Origin: Coprococcus sp.
Lineage (GTDB): Bacteria; Bacillota; Clostridia; Lachnospirales; Lachnospiraceae
Direction: 5' to 3'
DNA length: 64,000 nt
Assembly (NCBI GenBank): GCA_017935345.1
Contig: JAGBHU010000016.1
Coordinates: forward strand, 124,001-188,000
A model generated the notes under the pieces. That model searched no databases. It saw nothing but the letters and a program-made list of their open reading frames with translations, and had not been told where the DNA came from. Of the stretch, positions 9,655 to 17,257 are shown in pieces; the first letter of the stretch is position 1; every line of letters starts with the position of its first letter. Both the position numbers and the translations under genes were made by a program.

Positions 9655-12234
9655 ATGAAAAAAAATACGAAGTGGTTATTATACATAGGAATATTTTTTG
9701 CTTCTATAATGGTGTATGTCATGATCTTAATGATTGAGAACGCATATCCGTTCGGTGAAAGGTCTTTTTTGGTATATGATGCAAATGTACAATATAACAA
9801 TATGTTACATTTACTGATTGAGTGGGTGCATAGCAGTGATAAGAGTATGATGATGTGGGATAAAGGCCTTGGTGTAGGAATATATCAGAATATGATTTAT
9901 TACTGCATGAGTCCGTTTAACCTGATTGCCATTATATTGGGAGAACATCATGTCGAGCTTTCTCTTGTCATCATTATTATTGTAAAGGCCGCTTGTTTAA
10001 GTGTGTCCGCACTGTATTTCTTTGAACATACAAATAAAAGAAACAGTGACTGTACACTCGGAAAATGCCAATTAACACTGATATCTGTTGTATGTAGTCT
10101 GGCATATGGGTTCTGTGGTTATGTTTTGGCGTATGGACATAATATTATCTGGCTTGACGGAATGATCATTCTTCCAATGATCGCATTGGGAATCGAACGG
10201 CTTGTAGAGAAATGTGACTGGAAATTGTATCTCATCTGTCTTGCTGTTTCGTTGATTGTTAACTTTTATTATGCTTTTTACATTTGCCTGTTTGCCGTTA
10301 TTTATTTTCTGTTAGAAAACAGAAACAGCTTCAGGGATTTTGGTAAAAAATCAGTATTGTTTGCCGGTGTTTCTTTACTGGCGGCGATGATGGCAGGGGT
10401 TACCCTGATACCGGCACTATGTACCATCATGAATTCTGTTCCTTCAATCAATGGATTAGACCAGCCGGGAATCGCACAATGGGGAAGCATCGGTGAATAC
10501 ATATCATCGTTTTATCCACTGAAGACAATAACCTGTGGATATTTGTTTAATCATAACAGCTTTTGCGGAACGATAGTGATTTTTCTCGTTGCGCTATTTC
10601 TTGCATCAGAAATTCCGACAGCCAAACAAAAAATGAAATATTTAATCACAACTATTTTACTTGTGCTGGGACTTAATTGGTTAAAGCTTAATTATGTACT
10701 TCATGGATTTGCAGTACCACATGGTTTGGGCAACCGTTTTGCCATTATCCTTACATTTATATTGCTTGTTATGGGATATATGGTATTGATCAATATGGAC
10801 AAATTGAAATTAAAGAACATTGTTGCTGCCGCTTCCGTTTCAGTTATGATATTTGTAATTAGTCTGATTGATAACAGAAATATGATTGTTCCATGGGCAT
10901 ATCTGATATTTGTTACTTTAATTATTTCTTATACGATATTGTTTGTTTTGTATAAGAGAAAAAGTATAAAAAGAGGTACTTTGGTTGGCTGGATATTTGG
11001 CCTTTGGATATGTGAGATTTTGGGAAATGCATTTTATACAATGCCTGATAAAACAAATGATATACGGATGACAGATGAGATTAAGCTCTCGGAATGGTCG
11101 GATGTCTATGATAATCTTGATTTGCAAAATGGTGAGCGTAAAACAGCATTGCTATATGAGAATTATATTCCGAAAACAGAGGTGAGCTGGTATTCATCCA
11201 TGGTAAATGGTAATGCAATCAAGGCATTTGGAAGTATGGGAATGGGTCATTTCGACAATGTAGAATATGTATATAATGGAACCACTCCGCTTACTGCACT
11301 GATGTATCATGTCAGATATGTGTTATCAAATGAAGCGGGTGTTTGGGGCGGCTATCATACTTTGGAAGAAAATGGCGTTTATCATGTATATGAAGCTGAT
11401 GATTTGGCAGGAATGGGCTTTATGTTAAATCGTGATATTGTAAATTGGTCCGGTGATAAGAAGGCTGCTGAAAATCAGAATGATTTTGTGTCTCTGGGCT
11501 GCGGAATCGATGAACCGCTTTTTACAGAGGTAAATGTAGATATTGCAAAAGAGAATCTTTATGGCATGGAAATAGTGGATAGGGCAGAAGGATATTATCT
11601 GTATAGATGTCAAACAGATATGTTCACACCCAATGTACATATTGATTTTGTCGCGGATAAGGATATGGAATTATATCTGTACAGTTCAGATAACAGAGAG
11701 CAGTATGTATCGGTACAGGTAGATGGGGAAGAGGTGGTATCCGGCAAGTATTTTTTGACGGAATATTTATCAGCGATAGGAAATGTGAAATCGGGACAGC
11801 ATATTACCATAATCTTATATAGCGGTGCAGCCCTAGATGAATGTGGTGAAAAGTATTTTAAACTGTATTCCTTTAATAGAGCAGCGTTTGAGCAGGCAAG
11901 AACACAGATACTTGATGAAACAATGAAATTTACAGAATATGATGGTAATTCTTTTACAGGCAGGATTTCTGTTAAAAATGATGGAATACTTTATCTTGCA
12001 TTTCCATACAACAATGGATTTACGATTAAAGCAGATGGTGTCATTACGGATAAAATAGAGCTTGGAAGTGGATTTTTAGGGATCAATTTAGATGCCGGTG
12101 AGCATGAGATTGTTATAGCGTATAAAACACCGGGATTGCTGGTAGGAGCAATATTGTCATTATTGGGTATCTGTATTTTTGTCTTGCTGTCTATTTTCAG
12201 ACAGAAACATCACAAAAATACATATACTGAATAA
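9655..12234 (+). CDS. Second YfhO-family polytopic membrane protein
   Basis: An 859-residue YfhO-like protein, clearly a paralogue of the product at 4307: the same N-terminal DAN-x-Q-YN motif after TM1, KGLGVGIYQN, MSPFNLI, a multi-helix membrane domain to about residue 470, then a ~350-residue outside domain with a matching NGTTPLTALMYHVRYVLS segment (GTTPATALMFNVRNVLT in the first copy), a final membrane helix and a basic tail. GGAG about 10 nt before the ATG serves as ribosome binding site and only 16 bp separate it from the GT2 gene, so they are co-transcribed. Two divergent YfhO proteins around one CsbB-like enzyme suggest that one lipid-linked sugar is delivered to two acceptors or positions. 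The gene ends 9 bp before the convergent lysR stop. Confidence 0.85.
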   Translation: MKKNTKWLLYIGIFFASIMVYVMILMIENAYPFGERSFLVYDANVQYNNMLHLLIEWVHSSDKSMMMWDKGLGVGIYQNMIYYCMSPFNLIAIILGEHHVELSLVIIIIVKAACLSVSALYFFEHTNKRNSDCTLGKCQLTLISVVCSLAYGFCGYVLAYGHNIIWLDGMIILPMIALGIERLVEKCDWKLYLICLAVSLIVNFYYAFYICLFAVIYFLLENRNSFRDFGKKSVLFAGVSLLAAMMAGVTLIPALCTIMNSVPSINGLDQPGIAQWGSIGEYISSFYPLKTITCGYLFNHNSFCGTIVIFLVALFLASEIPTAKQKMKYLITTILLVLGLNWLKLNYVLHGFAVPHGLGNRFAIILTFILLVMGYMVLINMDKLKLKNIVAAASVSVMIFVISLIDNRNMIVPWAYLIFVTLIISYTILFVLYKRKSIKRGTLVGWIFGLWICEILGNAFYTMPDKTNDIRMTDEIKLSEWSDVYDNLDLQNGERKTALLYENYIPKTEVSWYSSMVNGNAIKAFGSMGMGHFDNVEYVYNGTTPLTALMYHVRYVLSNEAGVWGGYHTLEENGVYHVYEADDLAGMGFMLNRDIVNWSGDKKAAENQNDFVSLGCGIDEPLFTEVNVDIAKENLYGMEIVDRAEGYYLYRCQTDMFTPNVHIDFVADKDMELYLYSSDNREQYVSVQVDGEEVVSGKYFLTEYLSAIGNVKSGQHITIILYSGAALDECGEKYFKLYSFNRAAFEQARTQILDETMKFTEYDGNSFTGRISVKNDGILYLAFPYNNGFTIKADGVITDKIELGSGFLGINLDAGEHEIVIAYKTPGLLVGAILSLLGICIFVLLSIFRQKHHKNTYTE

Positions 12235-12243
12235 TGATTTGTT

Positions 12244-13242
12244 TTATGCTCCCACATAATCCAGAAACCGCTTGATGGCAGTTGACTGCTTCTTGTTTTC
12301 AGAATAGGCAAAGCCTACCGTGCGTTCGTCAATTTCCGTTTCAAGCGGCAGCTCCATGATCTGACCGGATTTGAGCTGTGACAGGGCAAATTCCCTCACC
12401 ACACTGGCAACGCCCATGCCGATTGCTGCAAAGTCTATCAGCAAATCCATATTATTGATTTCAATGAGCTGGCTGCAATGAATATTGTGAGCTCTTAAAT
12501 AGTTATCTACATGGGTTCTGGTGACATTTGACTCTTCCAGAACCATAAGATTTGACTTTTCAAGCAGTTCTTTTGTCACAGATGAAGGAGTGTCCCCTTG
12601 TTTAACAAATGCATTATCTTTAAAAAGCGGAACGACATTTCCCAGAATGTTTCCTGAGATATTCTCAGGGATGTCAAAGCTTTCTTCCTCATTTTCTCTC
12701 AAATTAAAGTTTTCTATGTAATCACGGCTTGCCACGAAAATGTCATGTATGTTCCTGACAGGAGTGTATGTGATACCTTTTGGCAGTTCTGTATCGCATA
12801 TCAGTCCAATATCAATTTCGTCATTTTTCAGCAGTTTGATCGTATTGATTGTGGAATGGCAGTCTATGCTGAACTTGATATGTGGATTTTCCCTGATGAA
12901 TTCTTTTAGATAATCCAGTAATATATGTTTGCACAGGGATGTACTAACGCCGATTCTTATATGTCCCAGACCTAATTCGGTATATTTTTTCAGGTTTTCT
13001 TCGCCTTTATTCAAATTGTCAAATGCCCGTTCCACATATTCATATAAAACCTGTCCCTCTTCGGTAAGGGAAACACCTCTTGAACTGCGACTGAACAAAT
13101 CTGTTCCAAGCTCATGCTCCAGCTTTGAAATTGCCTTACTGATAGCAGGCTGGCTGATAAACAGCTGATTTGCCGCCTTGCTGATATTTCCTGCCTTTGC
13201 CACGGTATAAAAAACGTAGTAATTATTTAAACTTTCAACCAT
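12244..13242 (-). CDS. LysR-family transcriptional regulator
   Basis: A 332-residue LysR-type regulator on the minus strand. Residues 1-60 carry the winged helix-turn-helix (YVFYTVAKAGNISKAANQLF, then SQPAISKAISKLEHELG and LFSRSSRGVSLT), followed by the linker helix and a two-lobe periplasmic-binding-protein-like effector domain. AGAGG lies just upstream of the ATG. It is divergent from the type III TA module and from leuCDB-ilvDB beyond it. Position and the LysR-type box in the leuC promoter suggest it activates the leucine/isoleucine/valine genes, possibly sensing a pathway intermediate; this is inference. The effector is unknown. The TA module now separates it from the promoter it probably controls. 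Confidence 0.92.
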   Translation of the reverse strand: MVESLNNYYVFYTVAKAGNISKAANQLFISQPAISKAISKLEHELGTDLFSRSSRGVSLTEEGQVLYEYVERAFDNLNKGEENLKKYTELGLGHIRIGVSTSLCKHILLDYLKEFIRENPHIKFSIDCHSTINTIKLLKNDEIDIGLICDTELPKGITYTPVRNIHDIFVASRDYIENFNLRENEEESFDIPENISGNILGNVVPLFKDNAFVKQGDTPSSVTKELLEKSNLMVLEESNVTRTHVDNYLRAHNIHCSQLIEINNMDLLIDFAAIGMGVASVVREFALSQLKSGQIMELPLETEIDERTVGFAYSENKKQSTAIKRFLDYVGA

Positions 13243-13278
13243 ACTCCATTCCTCTTTTCTAAATTTTTTCTAAAAATG

Positions 13279-13308
13279 TTGATTTAAAAATAATATAGTA
13301 TATACTAT
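13279..13308 (+). promoter_or_regulatory. Promoter of the antitoxin RNA/toxin unit with a 14-bp palindrome over the -10
   Basis: A TTGATT -35 (13279-13284) and TATACT -10 (13301-13306) are 16 bp apart and would start transcription near 13313, just before the antitoxin repeats. The -10 is embedded in the perfect palindrome ATAGTATATACTAT (13295-13308), which could be an operator for the divergent LysR protein or simply an AT-rich promoter feature. Confidence 0.55.
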
Positions 13309-13312
13309 GTAT

Positions 13313-13488
13313 AAGAGCAAAAACTCTTCTTCATCAATAATGAGTCCTGTGACGGTTCTGACAGGACGGTAAAATAAAAATTGACCGAGTGATGAGTCCT
13401 GTGACGGTTCCGACAGGACGGTAAAATAAAAGTGACCGGGTGATGAAGCGATAATTTGCGGGAGGTCTTTGACCTTCCGTTTTTATTT
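13313..13488 (+). ncRNA. Type III antitoxin RNA (ToxI/CptI-like), about 2.2 tandem 51-52 nt repeats
   Basis: Two near-identical units begin with TGAG at 13341 and 13393, and a third start (TGATGAAGCG, 13441) breaks off before the terminator. Each unit has a perfect 7-bp hairpin GTCCTGT/ACAGGAC with a 10-nt loop holding ACGG, then CGGTAAAATAAAA and a GACCG segment. Loop CGGT is complementary to the linker ACCG, so each unit can form an H-type pseudoknot, the fold of known type III antitoxin RNAs. Within the unit the differences are mainly T/C in the loop and in the linker just before GACCG; the stem is unchanged. Placement (promoter, short tandem repeats, terminator, toxin gene) matches the ToxIN/CptIN/TenpIN layout. 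In those systems the toxin endonuclease cuts the precursor into single repeats that then inhibit it. Unit length is slightly above the usual 34-48 nt. Confidence 0.75.
13459..13488 (+). terminator. Terminator between antitoxin repeats and toxin
   Basis: A 9-bp stem CGGGAGGTC / GACCTTCCG (one G-U pair) with a TTT loop is followed by TTTTTATTT. In type III TA modules such a leaky terminator sets the excess of antitoxin RNA over toxin mRNA, which fits its place here, directly after the repeats and 17 nt before the toxin's presumed initiation site. Confidence 0.85.
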
Positions 13489-13505
13489 CATAGGAGGGAT
13501 GTAGA

Positions 13506-13985
13506 ATACTATCAGAAAACGACTATCAAATATTAACACTGACAGATGCATTTTATGATGCATATCCTAATCCGCCCAATATAGAAATATTGAAGAAGAA
13601 TAAAAGAGCATATAATTGCCTTTTGTTCCAAACCCATTACGATTATTTCATATGTATTCCTTTCAGAACTGAAATTACTCATAAATATTCATATCATTTT
13701 AAAAAATCAATACGTTCTATAACACATAATTCAGGACTTGATTATTCCAAAATAGTTATTATAAGTAAAACAATATTTTTAGATGATAAGGATGCAATAA
13801 TAGATAAGGATGAATACAAGGAAACGATTGCTAACCTTGAAAAAATAAAACGGGAAGCATTTAGTTTCGTTGAGGATTATGTTTCACATATAAATGGTAA
13901 GAAACGCCTTCATCCATCCGAATTCAAACGAAGATACAGATACTCTCCTCTAAAATATTTCCATAAAGAGTTAAAACTACAGTAA
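13506..13985 (+). CDS. Type III toxin (ToxN/CptN/TenpN-like RNA endoribonuclease), non-canonical or lost start codon
   Basis: The frame encodes about 159 residues when read from the ATA at 13506, which lies 7 nt after AGGAGGG (13492-13498). No ATG, GTG or TTG occurs in frame between the upstream stop (13491) and TTG at 13590; starting at 13590 would drop 28 residues that look genuine (an N-terminal FYDAYPNPPNIEIL stretch). The body has hallmarks of type III toxins: an early beta strand, YFICIPFRTEI-x-H-KYSY corresponding to the family's (A)IPFR(S/T)-x-I-x-H-x-Y, GLDYSKIVII, then a helical KREAFSFVEDYV region and a basic C-terminus. Such toxins are mRNA-cleaving endoribonucleases held inactive by their repeat RNA; many act in phage defence. 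The gene looks AT-richer than its neighbours, hinting at transfer. The name CptN versus TenpN cannot be decided by eye. Confidence 0.72.
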   Translation: MLSENDYQILTLTDAFYDAYPNPPNIEILKKNKRAYNCLLFQTHYDYFICIPFRTEITHKYSYHFKKSIRSITHNSGLDYSKIVIISKTIFLDDKDAIIDKDEYKETIANLEKIKREAFSFVEDYVSHINGKKRLHPSEFKRRYRYSPLKYFHKELKLQ

Positions 13986-14118
13986 GTGTAAGTATCTATA
14001 AAACCAAATAAAATAGTTTGAACCATATTAATTTGCGATTGTATTATCTTATTATTTTACCTAAATCAATATCCCAAAGTCGTATGATATAGTCTGATGT
14101 AGGATTTTGTTATTGATA

Positions 14119-14135
14119 TATAACTTTGAGTTATA
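14119..14135 (+). promoter_or_regulatory. LysR-type binding box upstream of leuC
   Basis: TATAACTTTGAGTTATA is an inverted repeat with a 5-nt centre that fits the LysR T-N11-A rule. Its centre (about 14127) is roughly 65 bp upstream of the predicted leuC transcription start, the classical recognition site position for LysR activators. The likely ligand protein is the lysR product encoded 0.9 kb upstream. Confidence 0.6.
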
Positions 14136-14155
14136 ACAAACATTCCTATTATGTA

Positions 14156-14185
14156 TTGTAATTATAACATTCTTTGTGGTATTAT
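14156..14185 (+). promoter_or_regulatory. Predicted leuC operon promoter
   Basis: TTGTAA (14156-14161), 18-bp spacer, TATTAT (14180-14185). The predicted start near 14192 leaves only a ~30-nt leader, so there is no room for a T-box or leader-peptide attenuator; control is more likely at initiation. Confidence 0.55.
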
Positions 14186-14223
14186 CAATAAAAAATTATT
14201 ATTAAGATTGGAGGAAAATATTT

Positions 14224-15489
14224 ATGGGTATGACGATGACACAGAAGATATTGGCTGCACATGCCGGACTTGAGTCTGTAGAAGCAGGACAGTTAATAGA
14301 AGCTGATTTGGATTTAGTCTTAGGAAATGACGTTACTACTCCGGTAGCAATCCATGAGATGGAGAAATTTAATAAAAAGGAAGTATTTGATAAGAAGAAG
14401 ATTGCTCTTGTTATGGACCATTTTACACCGAACAAGGATATCAAGAGTGCGGAGCATTGTAAATGCGTAAGACAGTTCTCGGCGGAAAATGAAATCGAGA
14501 ATTTTTTTGATGTAGGTTCTATGGGTATAGAGCATGCACTTCTTCCTGAAAAAGGACTTATCGTTGCAGGTGAAACCTGTATCGGAGCTGATTCCCATAC
14601 GTGTACATACGGTGCACTTGGAGCATTTTCAACAGGTGTAGGAAGTACGGATATGGCAGCCGGTATGGCTACAGGTAAGGCATGGTTTAAGGTGCCATCC
14701 GCTATCAAATTCAATATCGTTGGCGAAAAAGCAAAGTGGATTAGCGGAAAAGATGTTATCCTTCACATAATCGGTATGATTGGTGTTGACGGAGCACTTT
14801 ACAAATCGATGGAGTTTACAGGCTCAGGTATCAGGAACCTGACGATGGACGATAGATTTACCATTGCAAACATGGCTATTGAGGCCGGTGCAAAGAATGG
14901 TATTTTCCCTGTAGATGAACTGACAGAGGAATATATGAAGGAACATTCCACAAAGGCATATACAAAGTATGAAGCCGATGCGGATGCCGTATATGATGAG
15001 GAATATACGATTGATTTAAGTACCCTGAAACCAACGGTAGCATTTCCACATCTTCCTGAGAATACAAAGACGATTGATGAAGTCGGCGATATCAAGATTG
15101 ACCAGGTCGTAATCGGTTCCTGTACAAACGGACGTATCTCAGATATGAGAATTGCGGCTGATATTATGAAGGACAGAAAGATTGCTGAAGGTGTAAGAGT
15201 AATTGTAATTCCGGGTACACAGGATGTATATTTAAAGTGTATAGAGGAAGGTCTTATGACAATATTTGTCAAGGCCGGTGCAGTTGTTTCGACGCCTACA
15301 TGCGGTCCATGTCTTGGCGGTCATATGGGTGTTATGGCGGCAGGAGAGAGAGCCGTTTCCACAACAAATCGTAACTTTGTAGGCCGTATGGGTCATGTCG
15401 ATTCAGAGGTTTATCTTGCAAGTCCTGCTGTTGCAGCAGCTTCAGCCATCACAGGTAAGATAAGCTGTCCATGCGAGTTAGGTTTATAG
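14224..15489 (+). CDS. leuC: 3-isopropylmalate dehydratase large subunit
   Basis: Aconitase-family subunit that with LeuD isomerises 2-isopropylmalate to 3-isopropylmalate in leucine synthesis. The 421-residue chain is the short LeuC form typical of Clostridia and archaea. It carries [13 protein letters not shown] and the three cluster cysteines in GSCTNGR (Cys 300) and TCGPCLGG (Cys 360, 363) that hold the [4Fe-4S] centre. GGAGG at 14210-14214 is 9 nt from the ATG. It is the first gene of leuC-leuD-leuB-ilvD-ilvB. The homologous HacA/DmdA-type dehydratases share this architecture, but leuD and leuB next door make the leucine role secure. Confidence 0.96.
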   Translation: MGMTMTQKILAAHAGLESVEAGQLIEADLDLVLGNDVTTPVAIHEMEKFNKKEVFDKKKIALVMDHFTPNKDIKSAEHCKCVRQFSAENEIENFFDVGSMGIEHALLPEKGLIVAGETCIGADSHTCTYGALGAFSTGVGSTDMAAGMATGKAWFKVPSAIKFNIVGEKAKWISGKDVILHIIGMIGVDGALYKSMEFTGSGIRNLTMDDRFTIANMAIEAGAKNGIFPVDELTEEYMKEHSTKAYTKYEADADAVYDEEYTIDLSTLKPTVAFPHLPENTKTIDEVGDIKIDQVVIGSCTNGRISDMRIAADIMKDRKIAEGVRVIVIPGTQDVYLKCIEEGLMTIFVKAGAVVSTPTCGPCLGGHMGVMAAGERAVSTTNRNFVGRMGHVDSEVYLASPAVAAASAITGKISCPCELGL

Positions 15490-15504
15490 GAAGGAGGTTG
15501 TTTT

Positions 15505-15990
15505 ATGAAGGCATACGGAACAGTACACAAATATGGTGACAATGTAGATACAGATGTAATTATTCCTGCAAGATATTTAAATTCCTCTGACCCTGCCGAA
15601 CTGGCAAAAAGCTGTATGGAGGATATTGATAAGGATTTTGTAAAAAGAGTAAAGCCGGGTGACATTATGGTTGCCAGAAAAAACTTTGGCTGCGGTTCAT
15701 CAAGGGAACATGCACCGATAGCGATTAAGGCATCAGGAATAAGCTGTGTAATTGCAGAGACATTTGCAAGAATATTCTATAGAAATGCGATCAATATAGG
15801 TCTGCCGATTATAGAGTGTCCTGAAGCCGCAAACGGCATTGATGCAGGCGATATGGTTGAAATTGATTTTGACAGCGGAATGATATACAACAAAACAAAA
15901 GGCACGGAGTTCAAGGGTCAGGCTTTCCCGCCATTTATGCAGGAAATCATCAAAAGCGAAGGCCTGATTAACTACATTAACAACAAGTAA
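15505..15990 (+). CDS. leuD: 3-isopropylmalate dehydratase small subunit
   Basis: The 161-residue swivelling domain partner of LeuC. It has the [13 protein letters not shown] start, the [13 protein letters not shown] substrate-binding loop and the [15 protein letters not shown] segment of the short LeuD family. AAGGAGG lies 8-9 nt before the ATG, 15 bp after leuC, so both subunits are made from one transcript in the cytoplasm. It is followed by a long palindrome that could affect transcript 3' processing before leuB. Confidence 0.96.
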   Translation: MKAYGTVHKYGDNVDTDVIIPARYLNSSDPAELAKSCMEDIDKDFVKRVKPGDIMVARKNFGCGSSREHAPIAIKASGISCVIAETFARIFYRNAINIGLPIIECPEAANGIDAGDMVEIDFDSGMIYNKTKGTEFKGQAFPPFMQEIIKSEGLINYINNK

Positions 15991-15993
15991 TGC

Positions 15994-16057
15994 ACATATA
16001 AACAAATTTGTATCTGTGTAAGCTTGCTTGCAAACAGAAACAAATTTGTTTATATGT
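15994..16057. repeat. Long perfect palindrome between leuD and leuB
   Basis: ACATATAAACAAATTTGT (15994-16011) is perfectly complementary to its partner at 16040-16057, an 18-bp stem with a 28-nt spacer. Inside the spacer CTGT (16013-16016) can pair with ACAG (16034-16037), extending the structure. There is no T-run directly after it, so it is more like an mRNA-stabilising or processing hairpin, or a palindromic repeat, than a terminator. Confidence 0.8.
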
Positions 16058-16134
16058 ATAGTGCGCAGCACGAACCGAGCCGACAGGCGAGGTTACATTA
16101 TGGAAAAAGTGATAAGAAAGAAGGAAATCGGAAA

Positions 16135-17220
16135 ATGGATTGTAAATTGGCAGTCATTAAGGGTGACGGAATAGGACCTGAAGTTGTTACGGAGGCTATG
16201 AAGGTTTTAGATAAGATTGGAGAAATTTTCGGTCATACTTTTGATTATGAACAGATATTGATGGGTGGATGTTCTATCGATGCAACAGGCGTACCATTGA
16301 CTGATGAAGCAGTAGCGGTTGCAAAGTCAAAGGATGCAGTGCTTCTTGGCTCAATAGGTGGCAATACTTCTACATCACCATGGTATCAGCTTCCGCCAAA
16401 TTTAAGACCGGAAGCAGGACTTCTTAAGATTCGAAAGGAACTGGGATTGTTTGCAAATCTGCGTCCTGCAAATCTTTATGAAGAGCTGAAGGGAGCATGT
16501 CCGCTGAAAGAGGAGATTGCAGACCGAGGTTTTGACATGATGATTATGCGTGAGCTTACAGGCGGTCTCTATTTTGGTGAAAGAAGTACAGAGGAAATCA
16601 ATGGCGTATTAACAGCGCATGACAACCTGATATATAATGAGAACGAAATCAGAAGAATTGCAATAAAAGGCTTTGATATTGCCATGAAAAGAAGAAAGAA
16701 GGTTACGTCTGTAGATAAGGCAAATGTACTGGATTCCTCAAGACTTTGGAGAAAGGTCGTAGAAGAGGTTGCCAAGGATTATCCTGAGGTTACATATGAG
16801 CATATGCTTGTTGATAACTGTGCGATGCAGCTTGTAAAAGACCCTGCACAGTTTGATGTCGTATTAACAGAGAATATGTTTGGTGATATTCTGTCAGATG
16901 AAGCTTCCATGATAACAGGCTCCATCGGTATGCTGGCATCAGCATCCCTGAATGAGACAAAGTTTGGTATGTATGAGCCAAGCGGCGGTTCGGCACCGGA
17001 TATCGCAGGACAGAACAAGGCAAATCCTATCGCAACAATACTTTCAGCAGCAATGATGCTTCGGTATACATTTGACCTTGATAAGGAGGCTGATGCCGTT
17101 GAAGCAGCAGTAAAACAGGTATTGAAAGACGGCTATCGTACCTGTGACATCGTTTCTGAAGGTACAACTCTTGTATCATGTTCAGAGATGGGAGATTTAA
17201 TCGCAGAGCGTATTCAGTAG
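16135..17220 (+). CDS. leuB: 3-isopropylmalate dehydrogenase
   Basis: NAD-dependent oxidative decarboxylation of 3-isopropylmalate to 2-oxoisocaproate, the third leucine-specific step. The 361-residue protein starts with [14 protein letters not shown] and has the [17 protein letters not shown] arginine motif, ELTGGLYFG, the [13 protein letters not shown] segment, VDNCAMQL, and [19 protein letters not shown], all diagnostic of LeuB. The ATG at 16135 follows GAAGGAAATCGG; the frame is open farther upstream to 16024 but that extension lies within the palindrome region and is unlike LeuB. It sits 37 bp before ilvD. Confidence 0.96.
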   Translation: MDCKLAVIKGDGIGPEVVTEAMKVLDKIGEIFGHTFDYEQILMGGCSIDATGVPLTDEAVAVAKSKDAVLLGSIGGNTSTSPWYQLPPNLRPEAGLLKIRKELGLFANLRPANLYEELKGACPLKEEIADRGFDMMIMRELTGGLYFGERSTEEINGVLTAHDNLIYNENEIRRIAIKGFDIAMKRRKKVTSVDKANVLDSSRLWRKVVEEVAKDYPEVTYEHMLVDNCAMQLVKDPAQFDVVLTENMFGDILSDEASMITGSIGMLASASLNETKFGMYEPSGGSAPDIAGQNKANPIATILSAAMMLRYTFDLDKEADAVEAAVKQVLKDGYRTCDIVSEGTTLVSCSEMGDLIAERIQ

Positions 17221-17257
17221 TTGACATACAGTTAAAAATGAGAAAGGAAGAAAAAAT

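Noticed and set aside
13335..13440. Hammerhead-ribozyme-like TGATGAG plus stem in the repeats
   Set aside because: The conserved GAAA after stem II is absent (GGTAAAA instead), and C before TGATGA is missing; the type III antitoxin reading explains the tandem repeats better.
13341..13440. mini-ykkC (guanidine-II) riboswitch, because two hairpins carry ACGG
   Set aside because: Loops are 10 nt rather than the tight ACGR tetraloop and a toxin-like gene, not a transporter, follows.
13986..14223. T-box or leucine leader-peptide attenuator upstream of leuC
   Set aside because: No AGGGTGG-like T-box, specifier stem, Leu-codon run or terminator/antiterminator pair; the predicted leader is only about 30 nt.
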